A stretch of 64,000 nt of DNA from Shewanella sp. NFH-SH190041 (GCF_024363255.1 NZ_AP026070.1:1116001-1180000), one strand, 5' to 3'. Shown: positions 37,603 to 47,589, counted from the stretch's first letter. The notes: a model not told the origin generated them from the sequence alone. Made by a program: numbers and translations.

Positions 37603-38502
37603 TTAGTGTGCGGCTTTCAGCTGCTCGACCATAAAGTCAATAAATGCCCTGAGTAGCGGCTTGGGGTATTTCCCTCCCGGATAAACGGCGTAAATTTCGC
37701 CACTGCCATCTTCATATTGTGACACCTGCCATTCTGGCAGACAGATTACCAATTTACCGGCTTTGACCAAGTCTTGCGTCATCCAGCTGGAAAGTAGCAG
37801 CAGACCTGCCCCATGTTCAGCTGCCCGCAGAAGTGGTGTGCCGCCTTTGGAGCTGAGATTTCCCTGTACTGGAATGCGGTGATGGGTTCGTCCACGGCTG
37901 AAATGCCAGTAATTACGCTGGCGGTCTTGGCTTAATAACAGACAGTTATGTTGGCTAACCTCTTCTGGTGTCTGCGGCATTCCATAGTGGGTAAGGTAAT
38001 CCGGCGCGGCATAGAGCTGTGTGCGATTAGGCATAAGATGTCTTGCGCGCAAACCACTGTCTGCTGGCCGGCCTATGCGGATTGCCAGATCAATTTTTTC
38101 CCGGGTGAGATCCACCATACGGTTATCCAGATTAATTTCAATATTGGCATTGGGATAGCGCTGCAGAAAAGGCGCCAGCATTGGGCTGATGATTTGGGAG
38201 CCGAAGCTTTCAAATACGGAAATCCGTAAAGTTCCACTGATTTCCCGGCTATTTTGTCGTAGCGCTGCCACCAGATTATCCGCATCTTCCAGCAGTAAAC
38301 TGGCTTGTTCGACAAAATGTTCGCCTTCTTCCGTTAAGCGCAGTTGTCGGGTGCTGCGGTGTAATAATGTCACCCCGAGCTGATGTTCCAGGTTATCAAT
38401 ACTGCGGGCAACGGAAGAAGGCGCCATATGCAGCACAATACCGGCTTTAGAAAAGCTGCCACTGGCCAGTACCTGCAGCAGAATACGAATTAACTCAAGC
38501 AT
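37603..38502 (-). CDS. LysR-family transcriptional regulator
   Basis: 299 residues from ATG 38502, which has AGGGAG nine bases upstream; the ATG at 38520 would overlap that site. Residues 1-60 form the LysR winged helix-turn-helix (LLQVLASGSFSKAGIVLHMAPSSVARSIDNLEHQLGVTLLHRSTRQLRLTEEGE region), followed by a substrate-binding domain. It resembles the CrgA-like group. It is divergent from the AhpD-like gene at 38655, 152 bp away, which is its most likely target. Confidence 0.9.
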   Translation of the reverse strand: MLELIRILLQVLASGSFSKAGIVLHMAPSSVARSIDNLEHQLGVTLLHRSTRQLRLTEEGEHFVEQASLLLEDADNLVAALRQNSREISGTLRISVFESFGSQIISPMLAPFLQRYPNANIEINLDNRMVDLTREKIDLAIRIGRPADSGLRARHLMPNRTQLYAAPDYLTHYGMPQTPEEVSQHNCLLLSQDRQRNYWHFSRGRTHHRIPVQGNLSSKGGTPLLRAAEHGAGLLLLSSWMTQDLVKAGKLVICLPEWQVSQYEDGSGEIYAVYPGGKYPKPLLRAFIDFMVEQLKAAH

Positions 38503-38654
38503 GAATGAATTCTCCCTCATTTAGGGTTTATTTTTGCAATTTATGCAAAGTTGTTAAGCATGCAGATTGGATTCTCACCCGGCTGGGATTGTTTCACAAT
38601 GAAAACATCAAAGGCCTGGGATGACCGGACCGTGAAACTATGAGGATCCAACTT

Positions 38655-39089
38655 ATGAGTAAACGTATCAATATTGCCACAGTACAGGGAAAAGCAATTC
38701 AGGCTATGATGGGGCTAGAGACCTATTTGGCAGGGACAACCTTGACTGCTGGCATGAAAGAGTTAATAAAAGTCCGGGCATCTATGATCAATAAATGTGC
38801 CTATTGCATCCAAATGCATACGACTCAGGCATTAGAGCAAGGAGAGGATCAGCAGCGGCTATTTGCGCTGGCCGCTTGGCAGGAATCACCATTGTTCACT
38901 GATATTGAACGGGCCGTTCTGGCATTAACCGATGAAATTACATTGATTTCAGTAGAAGGGGTGACCGATGAGGTTTATCAAAATGCCCTTTCCTGTTTGG
39001 GAGAAAAGGGCATTGCGGAAGTGATTATGCAAGCGGTCACTATTAATGCCTGGAACCGCATAGCCTTATCACTAAAAATGGTCCATTAA
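38655..39089 (+). CDS. Carboxymuconolactone decarboxylase/AhpD-like protein
   Basis: 144 residues from ATG 38655, with GAGG nine bases upstream (an ATG at 38640 lies before that site). CMD domain: KELIKVRASMINKCAYCIQMHTTQALEQGE has the CxxC plus His (EXnCXXCXXXH) of AhpD-like peroxidatic disulfide proteins. Probably a small antioxidant or a relative of unknown substrate. Divergent from the LysR gene. Its stop codon overlaps the stop of the convergent molybdate transporter gene by 4 bp. Confidence 0.88.
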   Translation: MSKRINIATVQGKAIQAMMGLETYLAGTTLTAGMKELIKVRASMINKCAYCIQMHTTQALEQGEDQQRLFALAAWQESPLFTDIERAVLALTDEITLISVEGVTDEVYQNALSCLGEKGIAEVIMQAVTINAWNRIALSLKMVH

Positions 39090-40231
39090 CTGGCTGGCCG
39101 CAGCTGTATAGCGGCTTTCCGGCCGTATTCCAGCACAATACCAACCACCAGACCCACGGCAACATTGACACTGATGCTGACCAAAGCGGTAGCTAGAATG
39201 ACAAAGATACAGTATGGGCGGCCATCAAGCAGACGTTTTGACCATGCCAGTTGTGCTCCCGCTGTTGCCAGCAGACTGCCCAGTACCGCCATAGGGATCA
39301 TTTCCAGCCATTGGCTGACGGTGTGGCCCCAGCACAGCGCGATTAATAGGCAACTGGTGCCGAATAATGCTGGGGTTCGCCAGGTTCTGGCGCCAAAGTG
39401 AGTTTGTACCGCCATGCCGCCTGCGCCATGGCACATTGCTGCTGACCCTAATGGTGCCAGCAGCAGATTTGCCAGCCCTGAGGTAATGGCAAACCGTTTG
39501 GGAGAAAAGCGAGCTGCATCCTCCGGGAAGGTTTCTTTGGCCAGTAGTGAAGCGGCAATAATGGCGTTGGTCAGTGTCATGGCTAATTGGGGTAGCACTA
39601 GGGTACCGGTTGCATGTAACCAGTCACTTGGCGCAGGCCAGCTTAAGTGAAAACCGCTTTGGGCCAGAGAGGTATCAATCCCTACTGCACCACCAGTATA
39701 AGCTTGCCAAATCATCCCCAGTGCGAGCACAGAAGGTACCATCAGGTATTTTAGTGGTAGCCAGCGACTGACAAATAGCAGCAGTAGCGCAGACAGCCCA
39801 AGCCACAGGGTATTGTCCATCATACCGTAGCCTAACCAGATCAATTTCAACCCGATAGCCAGTTGGATACCGACGCTGACAGCTTGGCTTACCTGACGAG
39901 CCAGCCACTGAATAGTACCACTGAAGGCTAAGATCAACATAATCAGCCCCATAATCATGGCACTTGCCTGCATCATGCCTGGGCTTAGCCCTATGCTGAT
40001 CACCAAGGCGGTAATGACTTTCATTGGCTGGGTAGCGACTGGCCGACGATAAACAATGGCAGTTAGTAGAGCGAACAGGCCAAAGCTGAGGAAAATCCCC
40101 GGTGCTGAAAATTGGTTTAGCGCAATAAGACCCAGCGCGAGGGGCAGGAAGGTGCCGAGATCGGCAAAAGCGCCGCTAATATCACCCAAGAGTCGATGGA
40201 ACTGGGTAAAGCGGTGAGAATTGAAAAGCAT
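39086..40231 (-). CDS. MOT1-type molybdate/sulfate transporter
   Basis: 381 residues from ATG 40231 with CAGG upstream; the frame extends to 40303 but the added sequence looks non-coding. The polytopic membrane protein has the two motifs of the MOT1 family (SulP-related): GDISGAFADLGTFLPLALGL (about 16-36) and VYRRPVATQPMKVITALVIS (about 62), repeated later as ANLLLAPLGSAAMCHGAGGMAVQTHFGARTW. Probably imports molybdate; sulfate or another oxyanion is possible. No molybdenum genes are nearby. Confidence 0.82.
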   Translation of the reverse strand: MLFNSHRFTQFHRLLGDISGAFADLGTFLPLALGLIALNQFSAPGIFLSFGLFALLTAIVYRRPVATQPMKVITALVISIGLSPGMMQASAMIMGLIMLILAFSGTIQWLARQVSQAVSVGIQLAIGLKLIWLGYGMMDNTLWLGLSALLLLFVSRWLPLKYLMVPSVLALGMIWQAYTGGAVGIDTSLAQSGFHLSWPAPSDWLHATGTLVLPQLAMTLTNAIIAASLLAKETFPEDAARFSPKRFAITSGLANLLLAPLGSAAMCHGAGGMAVQTHFGARTWRTPALFGTSCLLIALCWGHTVSQWLEMIPMAVLGSLLATAGAQLAWSKRLLDGRPYCIFVILATALVSISVNVAVGLVVGIVLEYGRKAAIQLRPAS

Positions 40232-40700
40232 AAAGGTTGCCTGGTAGAAGAAAATACTGCGGTAATAGCGATAAAGATGATGAAAACGCAATTTTAGTGC
40301 CATTTTTTTTATAAAAATACCGATTTTTCCGAGTTAAAATCCACAATAACAACCAGGGAATTGGACAGAGTGACCCATAAGCGATTATTTACCTGCAACT
40401 TTGTCCCAACCTAGCGTGAGGTAATGACCCATTTATAATGATTTTGTGACGTTTCGATGGGCATTAAAGGCAGTTTTTTATCACCGGCTAACTCAGGCGC
40501 TGCTTAGGGCTTGCTGCAGCCTCTTGCCGTTAGCTAATTGAGCTGATCCCGGGTGACGTTCTGCTTAATCGTCGGGCTGGATAGGTATCGGCATATTGAC
40601 TTGGGAAAAATTTGGTTTTTTTGATGAAAAATGGCTGTACTTCCTGCTGATCCCTGTACAGGATTAAACCGTATTGGGTACATATACAGGGAGAGATAAT
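40232..40700. other. Intergenic region with ECF-type promoter
   Basis: There are 469 bases between the transporter and the DUF523 gene. No gene is supported. The promoter at 40648-40676 is listed separately. A second TGATCC at 40544 has no matching -10 at the same spacing. Confidence 0.6.
40648..40676 (+). promoter_or_regulatory. ECF sigma (RpoE/ChrR-type) promoter of the photolyase operon
   Basis: TGATCC at 40648-40653, 18 bases, then TATTG at 40672-40676, 25 bp before the DUF523 start. The same hexamer, spacing and -10 occur before the CFA-like gene. TGATCC is the -35 box I know for the RpoE/ChrR singlet-oxygen sigma factor of Rhodobacter. Confidence 0.7.
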
Positions 40701-41669
40701 ATGTACAGTTTTGACCCGCAACGCATTCAACTTGGTATTAGTGCTTGTTTACTTGGTCAGGAAGTTAGATTTGACGGTGGCCATAAACGCTCAGTGTACT
40801 GCAGTAAAGAGTTAAAACCCTTCTTTGATTTTCAACCTATTTGCCCGGAAATGGCCATTGGCATGGGGGCGCCTCGAAAAAGTATTCGCCTGGTTAAACA
40901 TGAAGATATGCTGCGATTGCAAAGTGCCGATGCCAGTATTGATGTGACTGAGCAAATGCAGCAGTTTAATCGTCAGACATTGCCGCAATTAGGCCATCTC
41001 AGCGGCTATTTACTGTGTGCTAAATCCCCGACATGTGGCATGGAGCGGGTTTTGGAATATAAACCTGGTACCAACAATGCCACTAAATCCGGTATAGGCG
41101 CTTTTGCCCGAGAACTCATGGCCCATTATCCGGAGTTGCCGGTGGAAGAATCCGGCCGCCTGCATGATATGGTGATCCGAGAGAATTTTTTTACCCGGGT
41201 GTATGCCTACCATGATTGGCAAAAACTCCGGGCCAGCGGGCTGAACAAGCATAAAGTCGTGACTTTTCATGCCAGATACAAATATCTGCTGATGGCTCAT
41301 AGCCAAACTATATATCGAGAACTGGGTCCCTATGTGGCGGATATGGGCAGTGATGACGCTATTGCATTTGAACAACAGGCGCAGCAATATTTTGCCCGCT
41401 TTATGGCAGCACTGAAATGCCATGCCAGTCGGCGTAACCACACCAGTACCTTGCAGCATATTCAGGGGTATTTTAAAAAGGTGCTTTCCAAGTCCCAAAA
41501 GGCTGAGCTGACTGAAGCCATTTTGGCTTATCGAGAAGGCCTGCAACCTCTCTTGGTGCCAATTACGCTGATCAATCACTATTTGCGTGAATACCCGACT
41601 CCCTATATTGAAGAGCAGGTTTACCTTAATCCTCACCCTCAAGCACTGCGCCTAAGATACGGTTATTAA
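40701..41669 (+). CDS. DUF523 and DUF1722 (YbgA-like) protein
   Basis: 322 residues from ATG 40701 with GGGAGAG upstream. The N-terminal DUF523 domain (QLGISACLLGQEVRFDGGHKRS, then ICPEMAIGMGAPRKSIRLV, and CAKSPTCGMERV; three Cys) is followed by a C-terminal DUF1722 domain (AFARELMAHYPELPVEESGRLHDMVIRENFFTRVYAY and FHARYKYLLMAHSQTIYRELG). E. coli YbgA also lies directly upstream of phrB, and here the gap to phrB is 21 bp. Function unknown; the fixed pairing with photolyase suggests a role in light or DNA damage response. Confidence 0.9.
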   Translation: MYSFDPQRIQLGISACLLGQEVRFDGGHKRSVYCSKELKPFFDFQPICPEMAIGMGAPRKSIRLVKHEDMLRLQSADASIDVTEQMQQFNRQTLPQLGHLSGYLLCAKSPTCGMERVLEYKPGTNNATKSGIGAFARELMAHYPELPVEESGRLHDMVIRENFFTRVYAYHDWQKLRASGLNKHKVVTFHARYKYLLMAHSQTIYRELGPYVADMGSDDAIAFEQQAQQYFARFMAALKCHASRRNHTSTLQHIQGYFKKVLSKSQKAELTEAILAYREGLQPLLVPITLINHYLREYPTPYIEEQVYLNPHPQALRLRYGY

Positions 41670-41690
41670 ATAGTGAAAGGGACCGGCACT

Positions 41691-43256
41691 ATGGATAATG
41701 AGCAGGTGAGCTCTGAAAGTATGGATACCGGCGGTTGCCATGCGCGGCCTAATGCCTTGCTTTGGCTGCGGCAAGATTTACGTTTACATGATAACCCTGC
41801 GCTGCACTTGGCTTGTGATTATGCCCGCAAGCACAATGGCTGCGTATCCGCCCTGTATATCGCTACCCCTCGACAATGGCAAATACATGATGTTGCACCG
41901 ATTCAGCTGGATTTGATTGAGCGGCAACTCAATGGGTTGGCGGCGCAATTAGCGACTTTAGGTATTCGTCTTACTTTGTTGCAGTGCGATGATTTTGCCG
42001 CTGTGCCGGCATTACTGACTGACTTTTGTCGCCAGCAACAAATTGCTGTGGTGTTCGGACAGTTGGACCCAGAGTGGAATGAGTGTCAACGGGACGCTGC
42101 GGTCAAACAGATGCTGACACAACAAGGTATGAGTATACATTTGTCTCAGGGGCATTGTGTGTTAGCTCCGGGTACAGTGCTTAATCAAAGCGGTCAGATG
42201 TATCGGGTATTTACGCCCTTTTCCCGGGCCTGGCGCCGGCAGGTTCAGCAGGTCATGACGCCATACTCGTTAGGTGGTCGGTTACCGTTATTGGGGCTGC
42301 CAGCACCAGTTGCTGCGCCATTGGCGTTGTCTTCTCCTTTGCAATTACCCGGTGATAAAGGTGATAGCAGCCATTGGGCCGTGGGTGAATCGGCCGCACG
42401 GCACCAGCTTGAGCGTTTTTTAATGGATAAGTTAAGCCATTATGCCCATAACCGAGACTTTCCTGCTTACCATGGCACGGCGCAAATTTCCCCCTATTTG
42501 GCTATTGGTATGTTGAGCCCAGCTCAATGTTTGGCTGCGACGCTTGCTGTCAGTCCTGATGCCTTAATTGAGCCATCCAGTGCCGGTTACTCTTGGGTTA
42601 CCGAGCTATGTTGGCGAGAGTTTTACCGTCATTTGCTGGTGGCATTTCCTCGCTTGAGTCGGGGGCAAAACTTTAACCCGAAAGCGAATGGTATCCGCTG
42701 GCGTAACAATGTGGATGATTTCAAACGCTGGTGTCGAGCAGAGACGGGTTACCCCATTGTTGATGCTGCAATGACGCAACTTTACCGTACGGGGTGGATG
42801 CACAACCGCTTACGTATGGTGGTGGCCAGTTTTCTCACCAAGCATTTGTTGATTGATTGGCGTTGGGGAGAGGCTTACTTTCGCCGGCAGTTAATTGATG
42901 GTGATTTAGCTGCCAATAATGGTGGCTGGCAATGGGCTGCAGGTACCGGCTGTGATGCCCAACCCTATTTTCGAATCTTTAACCCTATGAGTCAGAGTGA
43001 AAAATTTGATCCTGATGGGCATTTTATCCGTAACTATTTGCCGCAGTTGGAACAGTGCACCAATAAGGCATTGCACCATGCCAATGTACATCAAAGTCAG
43101 CAAGCCGATTTATTTAGCGGTGAGATACATAAAGCGCTGGATACCGACAATAAAGAAACTGGCATGTCATATCCGCGGCCGATAGTTGATCATCAGCACG
43201 CCAGACAACGGGCATTGACGGCGTATTCAGTAATGAAACAGGTTAAATCGGCTTAG
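41691..43256 (+). CDS. phrB: Deoxyribodipyrimidine photolyase
   Basis: 521 residues from ATG 41691 (AAAGGGA upstream). Uses blue light and FADH to split cyclobutane pyrimidine dimers. The N-terminal Rossmann domain (ALLWLRQDLRLHDNPALHLA) would bind the antenna; the C-terminal FAD domain has YAHNRDFPAYHGTAQISPYLAIGMLSP, ELCWREFYRHL, GYPIVDAAMTQLYRTGWMHNRLRMVVASFL and the DGDLAANNGGWQWAAGTGCDAQPYFRIFNP signature. Class I CPD photolyase. Slightly longer than E. coli PhrB because of N- and C-terminal extensions. Co-transcribed with the DUF523 gene. Confidence 0.96.
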   Translation: MDNEQVSSESMDTGGCHARPNALLWLRQDLRLHDNPALHLACDYARKHNGCVSALYIATPRQWQIHDVAPIQLDLIERQLNGLAAQLATLGIRLTLLQCDDFAAVPALLTDFCRQQQIAVVFGQLDPEWNECQRDAAVKQMLTQQGMSIHLSQGHCVLAPGTVLNQSGQMYRVFTPFSRAWRRQVQQVMTPYSLGGRLPLLGLPAPVAAPLALSSPLQLPGDKGDSSHWAVGESAARHQLERFLMDKLSHYAHNRDFPAYHGTAQISPYLAIGMLSPAQCLAATLAVSPDALIEPSSAGYSWVTELCWREFYRHLLVAFPRLSRGQNFNPKANGIRWRNNVDDFKRWCRAETGYPIVDAAMTQLYRTGWMHNRLRMVVASFLTKHLLIDWRWGEAYFRRQLIDGDLAANNGGWQWAAGTGCDAQPYFRIFNPMSQSEKFDPDGHFIRNYLPQLEQCTNKALHHANVHQSQQADLFSGEIHKALDTDNKETGMSYPRPIVDHQHARQRALTAYSVMKQVKSA

Positions 43257-43364
43257 TTGCGTCGATGGGGTTGGGTGTAAAGCAGATGGCTTTACGTATC
43301 AGGCTAACTCATTTATGAGGTCACTCACTAACTCAGTAACAGCCATATCGGATAGGGAGGGTAA

Positions 43365-44096
43365 ATGATGACAGCGCCCAAAAATCATGACAGTTGCACA
43401 GAGAGTGGTCGGGCTGAACATTGCCATTCTACGCGACCGTTTGATGTCAACGAGGTGAGCCCAGAAATGGACTTTGCCAGGCTGATACGACGCTACGCGC
43501 CATTAGCCTCTCAGCCTACGTCTATGGCGGGGCATGGTCAGGCTAATGGTGCCAAAGCCAGCCATGTTAAGGACGATACTGAAGTGAATTGGACTGGATA
43601 CCGTGCTGATACCGCCGATATTGATGGTGCGAGTATGCTGGCCGAGCGTTTTATTCAGCTCTACCAGGTGATGGATCATGAGTACCTGCAGCAGAGCGAT
43701 CTAGCCCTGTTGCAACAGGTTTACCATGCTAAGGTGGTTTTTACCGACCCGTTACACACCATCGAATCGCGTAATGCTTTGCTGCAGTACCTACAAGGCA
43801 TGTATGTCAACGTTATTCACTTGGCATTTGATATTCACCAAGTCATTTATCAAGGTGAGCAAATTTGCTTGCAATGGCATATGCAATTTGCTCACAAGCG
43901 CTTGAATTCAGGAAAATTGATTACTGTGCCGGGAATGAGTTGGTTAGGCCATAACGGTAATGAGTTCGCGGATGAGCCAAGCAAATGGCAGATAACGGCA
44001 CACAGGGATTATTTTGATGTCGGTGCTTTGTTATATGAGCATGTTCCCCTACTTGGCGGGGCAATAAGGACATTAAAGCGGCGTATGGCAATATGA
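43365..44096 (+). CDS. SnoaL/NTF2-like protein
   Basis: 243 residues; two adjacent ATGs after a GGGAGGG site. Residues 1-85 are polar and unlike any domain I know. Residues about 90-240 match the SnoaL-like NTF2 fold (FIQLYQVMDHEYLQQSDLALLQQVYHAKVVFTDPLHTIESRNALLQYLQGMY, then LQWHMQFAHKRLN and GMSWLGHNG). In RpoE/ChrR-type clusters such a protein commonly accompanies photolyase, SDR and flavoprotein genes. The stop overlaps the SDR start (ATGA). Confidence 0.8.
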   Translation: MMTAPKNHDSCTESGRAEHCHSTRPFDVNEVSPEMDFARLIRRYAPLASQPTSMAGHGQANGAKASHVKDDTEVNWTGYRADTADIDGASMLAERFIQLYQVMDHEYLQQSDLALLQQVYHAKVVFTDPLHTIESRNALLQYLQGMYVNVIHLAFDIHQVIYQGEQICLQWHMQFAHKRLNSGKLITVPGMSWLGHNGNEFADEPSKWQITAHRDYFDVGALLYEHVPLLGGAIRTLKRRMAI

Positions 44097-44908
44097 ATGA
44101 AGCAACAAATATAAGTAAAAGGGTACTTATCACCGGCGCCAGTTCGGGTATCGGGGCGCAGTTAGCAAAAGATTATCTTGCCGATGGCTGGACAGTTTAT
44201 GGTTGTGGTCGCAGTTCTGCCCGTCTGATGGCGATAACCGGTATTGAGCCGTTGGTATTTGATATTACGGTGCGAGAGGGCGTACAAAGTGCCGGTCGGC
44301 GACTTGCCAATCTGTTACAGAAGCAGCCTTTGGATATGATTATTCTTAATGCAGGGGATTGTGAATACATTGATGATCCACTGGCATTTGATGACAAGTT
44401 GTTCGAGCGGGTGATCCGCACCAATCTGATTGCCACAGGTTATTGTCTCAATGCGTTTTTGCCGTTGATCAGTCCTCAAGGACAACTGGCGTTGATGAGT
44501 TCCAGTGCTGCTTACCTGCCATTACCTAGGGCCGAGGCCTATGGAGCATCAAAAGCTGGGCTAAATTATTTGGCGCGTACCTTGGCGGTGAGCTTTGGGG
44601 CGAAAGCAGATACAGCGGCTATATCCGTAAGTCTTATTTGTCCAGGTTTTGTCGCTACAGCATTAACGGCAAAAAATGATTTTCCCATGCCCATGTGTCT
44701 GAGTGTGGAGCAGGCATCCGCTTATATTCAGGCGGGGTTAGCTGCTCGACAGGCTGAAATTCATTTTCCCCGCCGCTTTACTTTCGCCTTAAAACTCCTG
44801 GCATTGTTACCCGCAGGTTTATGGCGTTATTTGGCGGGAAGGGCATTGGTCAATACCTCAGGCCATGCAGGTCGGCAGGTGAAAAATAACAAGGATGTGA
44901 CCCAATGA
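44093..44908 (+). CDS. Short-chain dehydrogenase/reductase
   Basis: 271 residues of the classical SDR fold: VLITGASSGIGAQLAKDY (TGxxxGxG cofactor motif), ILNAG (NxAG), the catalytic Ser in LMSSSAAYLP with YGASK (YxxxK; about 147-151), and CPGFVATALTA. Cofactor preference (NADP is suggested by GRSSARL after beta-2) and substrate are not known. It overlaps both neighbours by 4 bp, so it is part of a tightly coupled operon. Confidence 0.9.
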   Translation: MNEATNISKRVLITGASSGIGAQLAKDYLADGWTVYGCGRSSARLMAITGIEPLVFDITVREGVQSAGRRLANLLQKQPLDMIILNAGDCEYIDDPLAFDDKLFERVIRTNLIATGYCLNAFLPLISPQGQLALMSSSAAYLPLPRAEAYGASKAGLNYLARTLAVSFGAKADTAAISVSLICPGFVATALTAKNDFPMPMCLSVEQASAYIQAGLAARQAEIHFPRRFTFALKLLALLPAGLWRYLAGRALVNTSGHAGRQVKNNKDVTQ

Positions 44909-46281
44909 AGCATATAGCCATTATTGGTAGCGGTATTGCCGGGCTGACTTGTGCCCATTTGCTCAGTAAGCATCACCGGGTGACAGTATTTGAAGCTAAT
45001 GATTATATTGGCGGCCATACCGCAACGGTGGATATTGAACTCAATGGCCGGCAATGGGCCATTGACACCGGATTTATTGTTTTCAATGATCGAACCTATC
45101 CCAATTTTCTGAACCTGATGAAAGGCATTGATATCACCCCGATGCCAACTCAGATGAGTTTCAGCGTGCAGAATCTTAATTCTGGACTGGAATACAACGG
45201 CCATGGTTTTTTTAGTCTGTTTGCGCAAAAACGCAATTGGCTGCGTCCCGCATTTTGGCGTTTTTTAGCTGAGATAGTTCGATTTAACCATAAGGCGAAT
45301 GGGTTGTATCAAGATGAGCGTGAACACGGTGTTGTCATGGATGCCGATTACACCTTAGGCCAGTTCTTGCATGATGCCGGTTTTTCTCGCTTTTTTGCTG
45401 AGCACTATATTTTGCCTATGGGGGCAGCGATATGGTCTGCCAGTTTAGATGATATGCAGGCATTCCCGTTGGCGTTTTTTATCCGTTTTTTCCACCACCA
45501 TGGCTTATTGAATATCACTAACCGCCCCCAATGGTATGTGCTTAATGGTGGCTCGCGCAGCTATATTCCAGGGCTGATAGCCCCCTTTAAAGAGCAGATC
45601 CGCTTAAATACTCAAGTACTGGGGATCCGCCGCTTGCAAGATGGTGTTGAGGTGCGAAGTCGATTTGGTGTTGAAAAGTTTGATGATGTGGTACTGGCTT
45701 GTCACAGTGATCAAGCATTAGAAATGCTGACCGATGCCAGTGACCATGAACGCAGTATTTTAGGCGCCATGACTTATCAGGATAATGAGGTTGTGTTGCA
45801 TACTGACCGCGGCATGCTGCCACAGCGCCGGGCGGCTTGGGCCAGCTGGAATTATCGTCTTGACGGTGATAGCAGCCGTCTCGCCTGTGTGACTTACAAT
45901 ATGAATATTCTGCAGCGATTGCCTGCACAGGCTCCGACTTTCTGTGTCACTTTGAATCAGACTGATGCAATTAAACCAGATGCAATATTAAGGTGCTTTA
46001 CCTATGCCCATCCGGTATTTACTCGAGCAAGTCAGATTGCCCAGTTGCGCCGAAATGAAATTTGCGGTCAGCAACATACTTATTTTGCGGGTGCTTATTG
46101 GCATAACGGTTTTCATGAAGATGGCGTCAAAAGCGCGCTTGAGGTGTGTCGCAAATTTAATCTGGAGCTGGATGCTGAAGGGCGCGTTTGTGAGCTGACA
46201 TCTCAGGGCCAGCTCAGTGGGGAGGAGAATCTGTCTGAGCCCCAGCAAGCATCAAAACATGATGGGAAAACGGCGGCATGA
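44905..46281 (+). CDS. FAD-dependent amine-oxidase-type protein (COG2907)
   Basis: 458 residues. N-terminal FAD motif [18 protein letters not shown]...[19 protein letters not shown] (GxGxxG plus the acidic residue and GGH). The sequence [18 protein letters not shown] and the C-terminal [20 protein letters not shown] match the COG2907 family of predicted NAD/FAD-binding proteins. A homologue in Rhodobacter sphaeroides has been linked to singlet-oxygen response and methylated or furan fatty acid formation (recalled, not checked). It could act on membrane fatty acids after methylation. Confidence 0.9.
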   Translation: MKHIAIIGSGIAGLTCAHLLSKHHRVTVFEANDYIGGHTATVDIELNGRQWAIDTGFIVFNDRTYPNFLNLMKGIDITPMPTQMSFSVQNLNSGLEYNGHGFFSLFAQKRNWLRPAFWRFLAEIVRFNHKANGLYQDEREHGVVMDADYTLGQFLHDAGFSRFFAEHYILPMGAAIWSASLDDMQAFPLAFFIRFFHHHGLLNITNRPQWYVLNGGSRSYIPGLIAPFKEQIRLNTQVLGIRRLQDGVEVRSRFGVEKFDDVVLACHSDQALEMLTDASDHERSILGAMTYQDNEVVLHTDRGMLPQRRAAWASWNYRLDGDSSRLACVTYNMNILQRLPAQAPTFCVTLNQTDAIKPDAILRCFTYAHPVFTRASQIAQLRRNEICGQQHTYFAGAYWHNGFHEDGVKSALEVCRKFNLELDAEGRVCELTSQGQLSGEENLSEPQQASKHDGKTAA

Positions 46282-47369
46282 AGGTTGCGGATGTGCCTCC
46301 TCGCTGTGGCATTTATACCGGTAGCGTACATCATCTTCGCCGCCGACCTAAAAAGCATAGTTTCAGTTATCCTTTGGCCATGATGCTACTCGATCTGGAT
46401 GAAGTGTCTGGGTTGGAAAACGTTTCTTGGGGCTTTTCTTGCCGCCATTGGGCACCGATGCAGTTTTGCGCAGCAGATTATCTTGCGGTGGTTGTCCGGA
46501 ATAAAAATTTATGTACTAACCAATCATCTCGAGTCGACACACATGCGCTTACAGACGAGTATCCACGAAAAGTAAAGACTGACTTACTTCATAGTGCTTC
46601 CTCTGATATTAACCGATTACAGGCAACCGATGGGGATGATATCAAAGCATTAAAGCGACGGGTGTTGGATAAAGTCAGGCAGTTGGGCGGTAGCCAGCGG
46701 TGTGAGCGGGTATGTTTTGCTGGGCAGGTACGCCATTTCGGCATTTATTTCAGTCCTGTGAATTTCTTTTTCTGTTATGCCAATTCAGCGGGCGCCAATG
46801 GGGAGAGACATGAGGATATCACCCACTGCCAGCCGGTATATCTATTGGCTGAGGTGAGCAATACCCCCTGGAATGAACGTCATTATTATTTAGTCCCACT
46901 ACAGGATACTGAGATGCTGCAGGATAAGCGTTTTCATGTATCGCCATTTATGGATCTCAACATGCGTTATCTCTGGCAAGTTGCCGCGCCGGGAGCGCAA
47001 TTACGTATCGGTATTGCCAATTACCCTAAGTGCTCGGATTCTGCTGGTGGCAGAAGTGATAACAGGCGTACCGATGCTAACAACGTTGAGCTAGGCATTC
47101 AAGCAAGGGATGGTCGTGCTACAGCTGAAACGGCAGCGGCTAGTTGCGCGCCGCCACATTTAGCAGCGCTTGAGCAGGAGCCTAAAGCTGTGTTTCAGGC
47201 TGAGGTGAACTTGGCTTATCGGCCATTTGATCGCGTAGGGGTTCGCATGTTGCTGCGCCGATTTCCTTTGATGACGGTCAATATTGTGCTGGGGATCTAT
47301 TGGCAGGCAGTTAGGCTATGGCTTAAAGGCATTCCTTTCATTTCCCATCCGGGGCGTTCGTCTCAATGA
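46278..47369 (+). CDS. DUF1365 protein with unusual insertions
   Basis: 363 residues, where DUF1365 proteins are usually nearer 260. N-terminus [33 protein letters not shown] and [24 protein letters not shown] are family motifs; the C-terminus [41 protein letters not shown] is also conserved. The extra length lies in two hydrophilic insertions, about residues 75-115 and 250-300. Function unknown; always seen with COG2907 and CFA genes in clusters I know. Start overlaps the flavoprotein stop. Confidence 0.85.
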   Translation: MKVADVPPRCGIYTGSVHHLRRRPKKHSFSYPLAMMLLDLDEVSGLENVSWGFSCRHWAPMQFCAADYLAVVVRNKNLCTNQSSRVDTHALTDEYPRKVKTDLLHSASSDINRLQATDGDDIKALKRRVLDKVRQLGGSQRCERVCFAGQVRHFGIYFSPVNFFFCYANSAGANGERHEDITHCQPVYLLAEVSNTPWNERHYYLVPLQDTEMLQDKRFHVSPFMDLNMRYLWQVAAPGAQLRIGIANYPKCSDSAGGRSDNRRTDANNVELGIQARDGRATAETAAASCAPPHLAALEQEPKAVFQAEVNLAYRPFDRVGVRMLLRRFPLMTVNIVLGIYWQAVRLWLKGIPFISHPGRSSQ

Positions 47370-47441
47370 TATAAGCCCGCATACCGTGACGCGAATCGGA
47401 GTCAGTAAATAGAAAATTGCGCTGAAATATCGCAGCAGCCT

Positions 47442-47470
47442 TGATCCGTATTTCTCTGTTAAGGGTATTG
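47442..47470 (+). promoter_or_regulatory. ECF sigma (RpoE/ChrR-type) promoter of the CFA operon
   Basis: TGATCC at 47442-47447, 18 bases, then TATTG at 47466-47470. It is the same element as at 40648, with the same spacing. It lies 120 bp before the CFA-like start, in a 220-bp gap that would otherwise break the operon. Confidence 0.7.
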
Positions 47471-47589
47471 TCATTTCACTGCCGTAGCCATTATTCATTG
47501 ACCTTGATGTGATGATTAGTAAAAGGGCTGCACACATTGGATTTGACCGCGTTTGGGATAGCAAAGCCACAATAACAAGGAGTTTGATT

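Noticed and set aside
40544..40549. A further TGATCC upstream of the DUF523 gene
   Set aside because: No TATTG or similar -10 at 18 bases.
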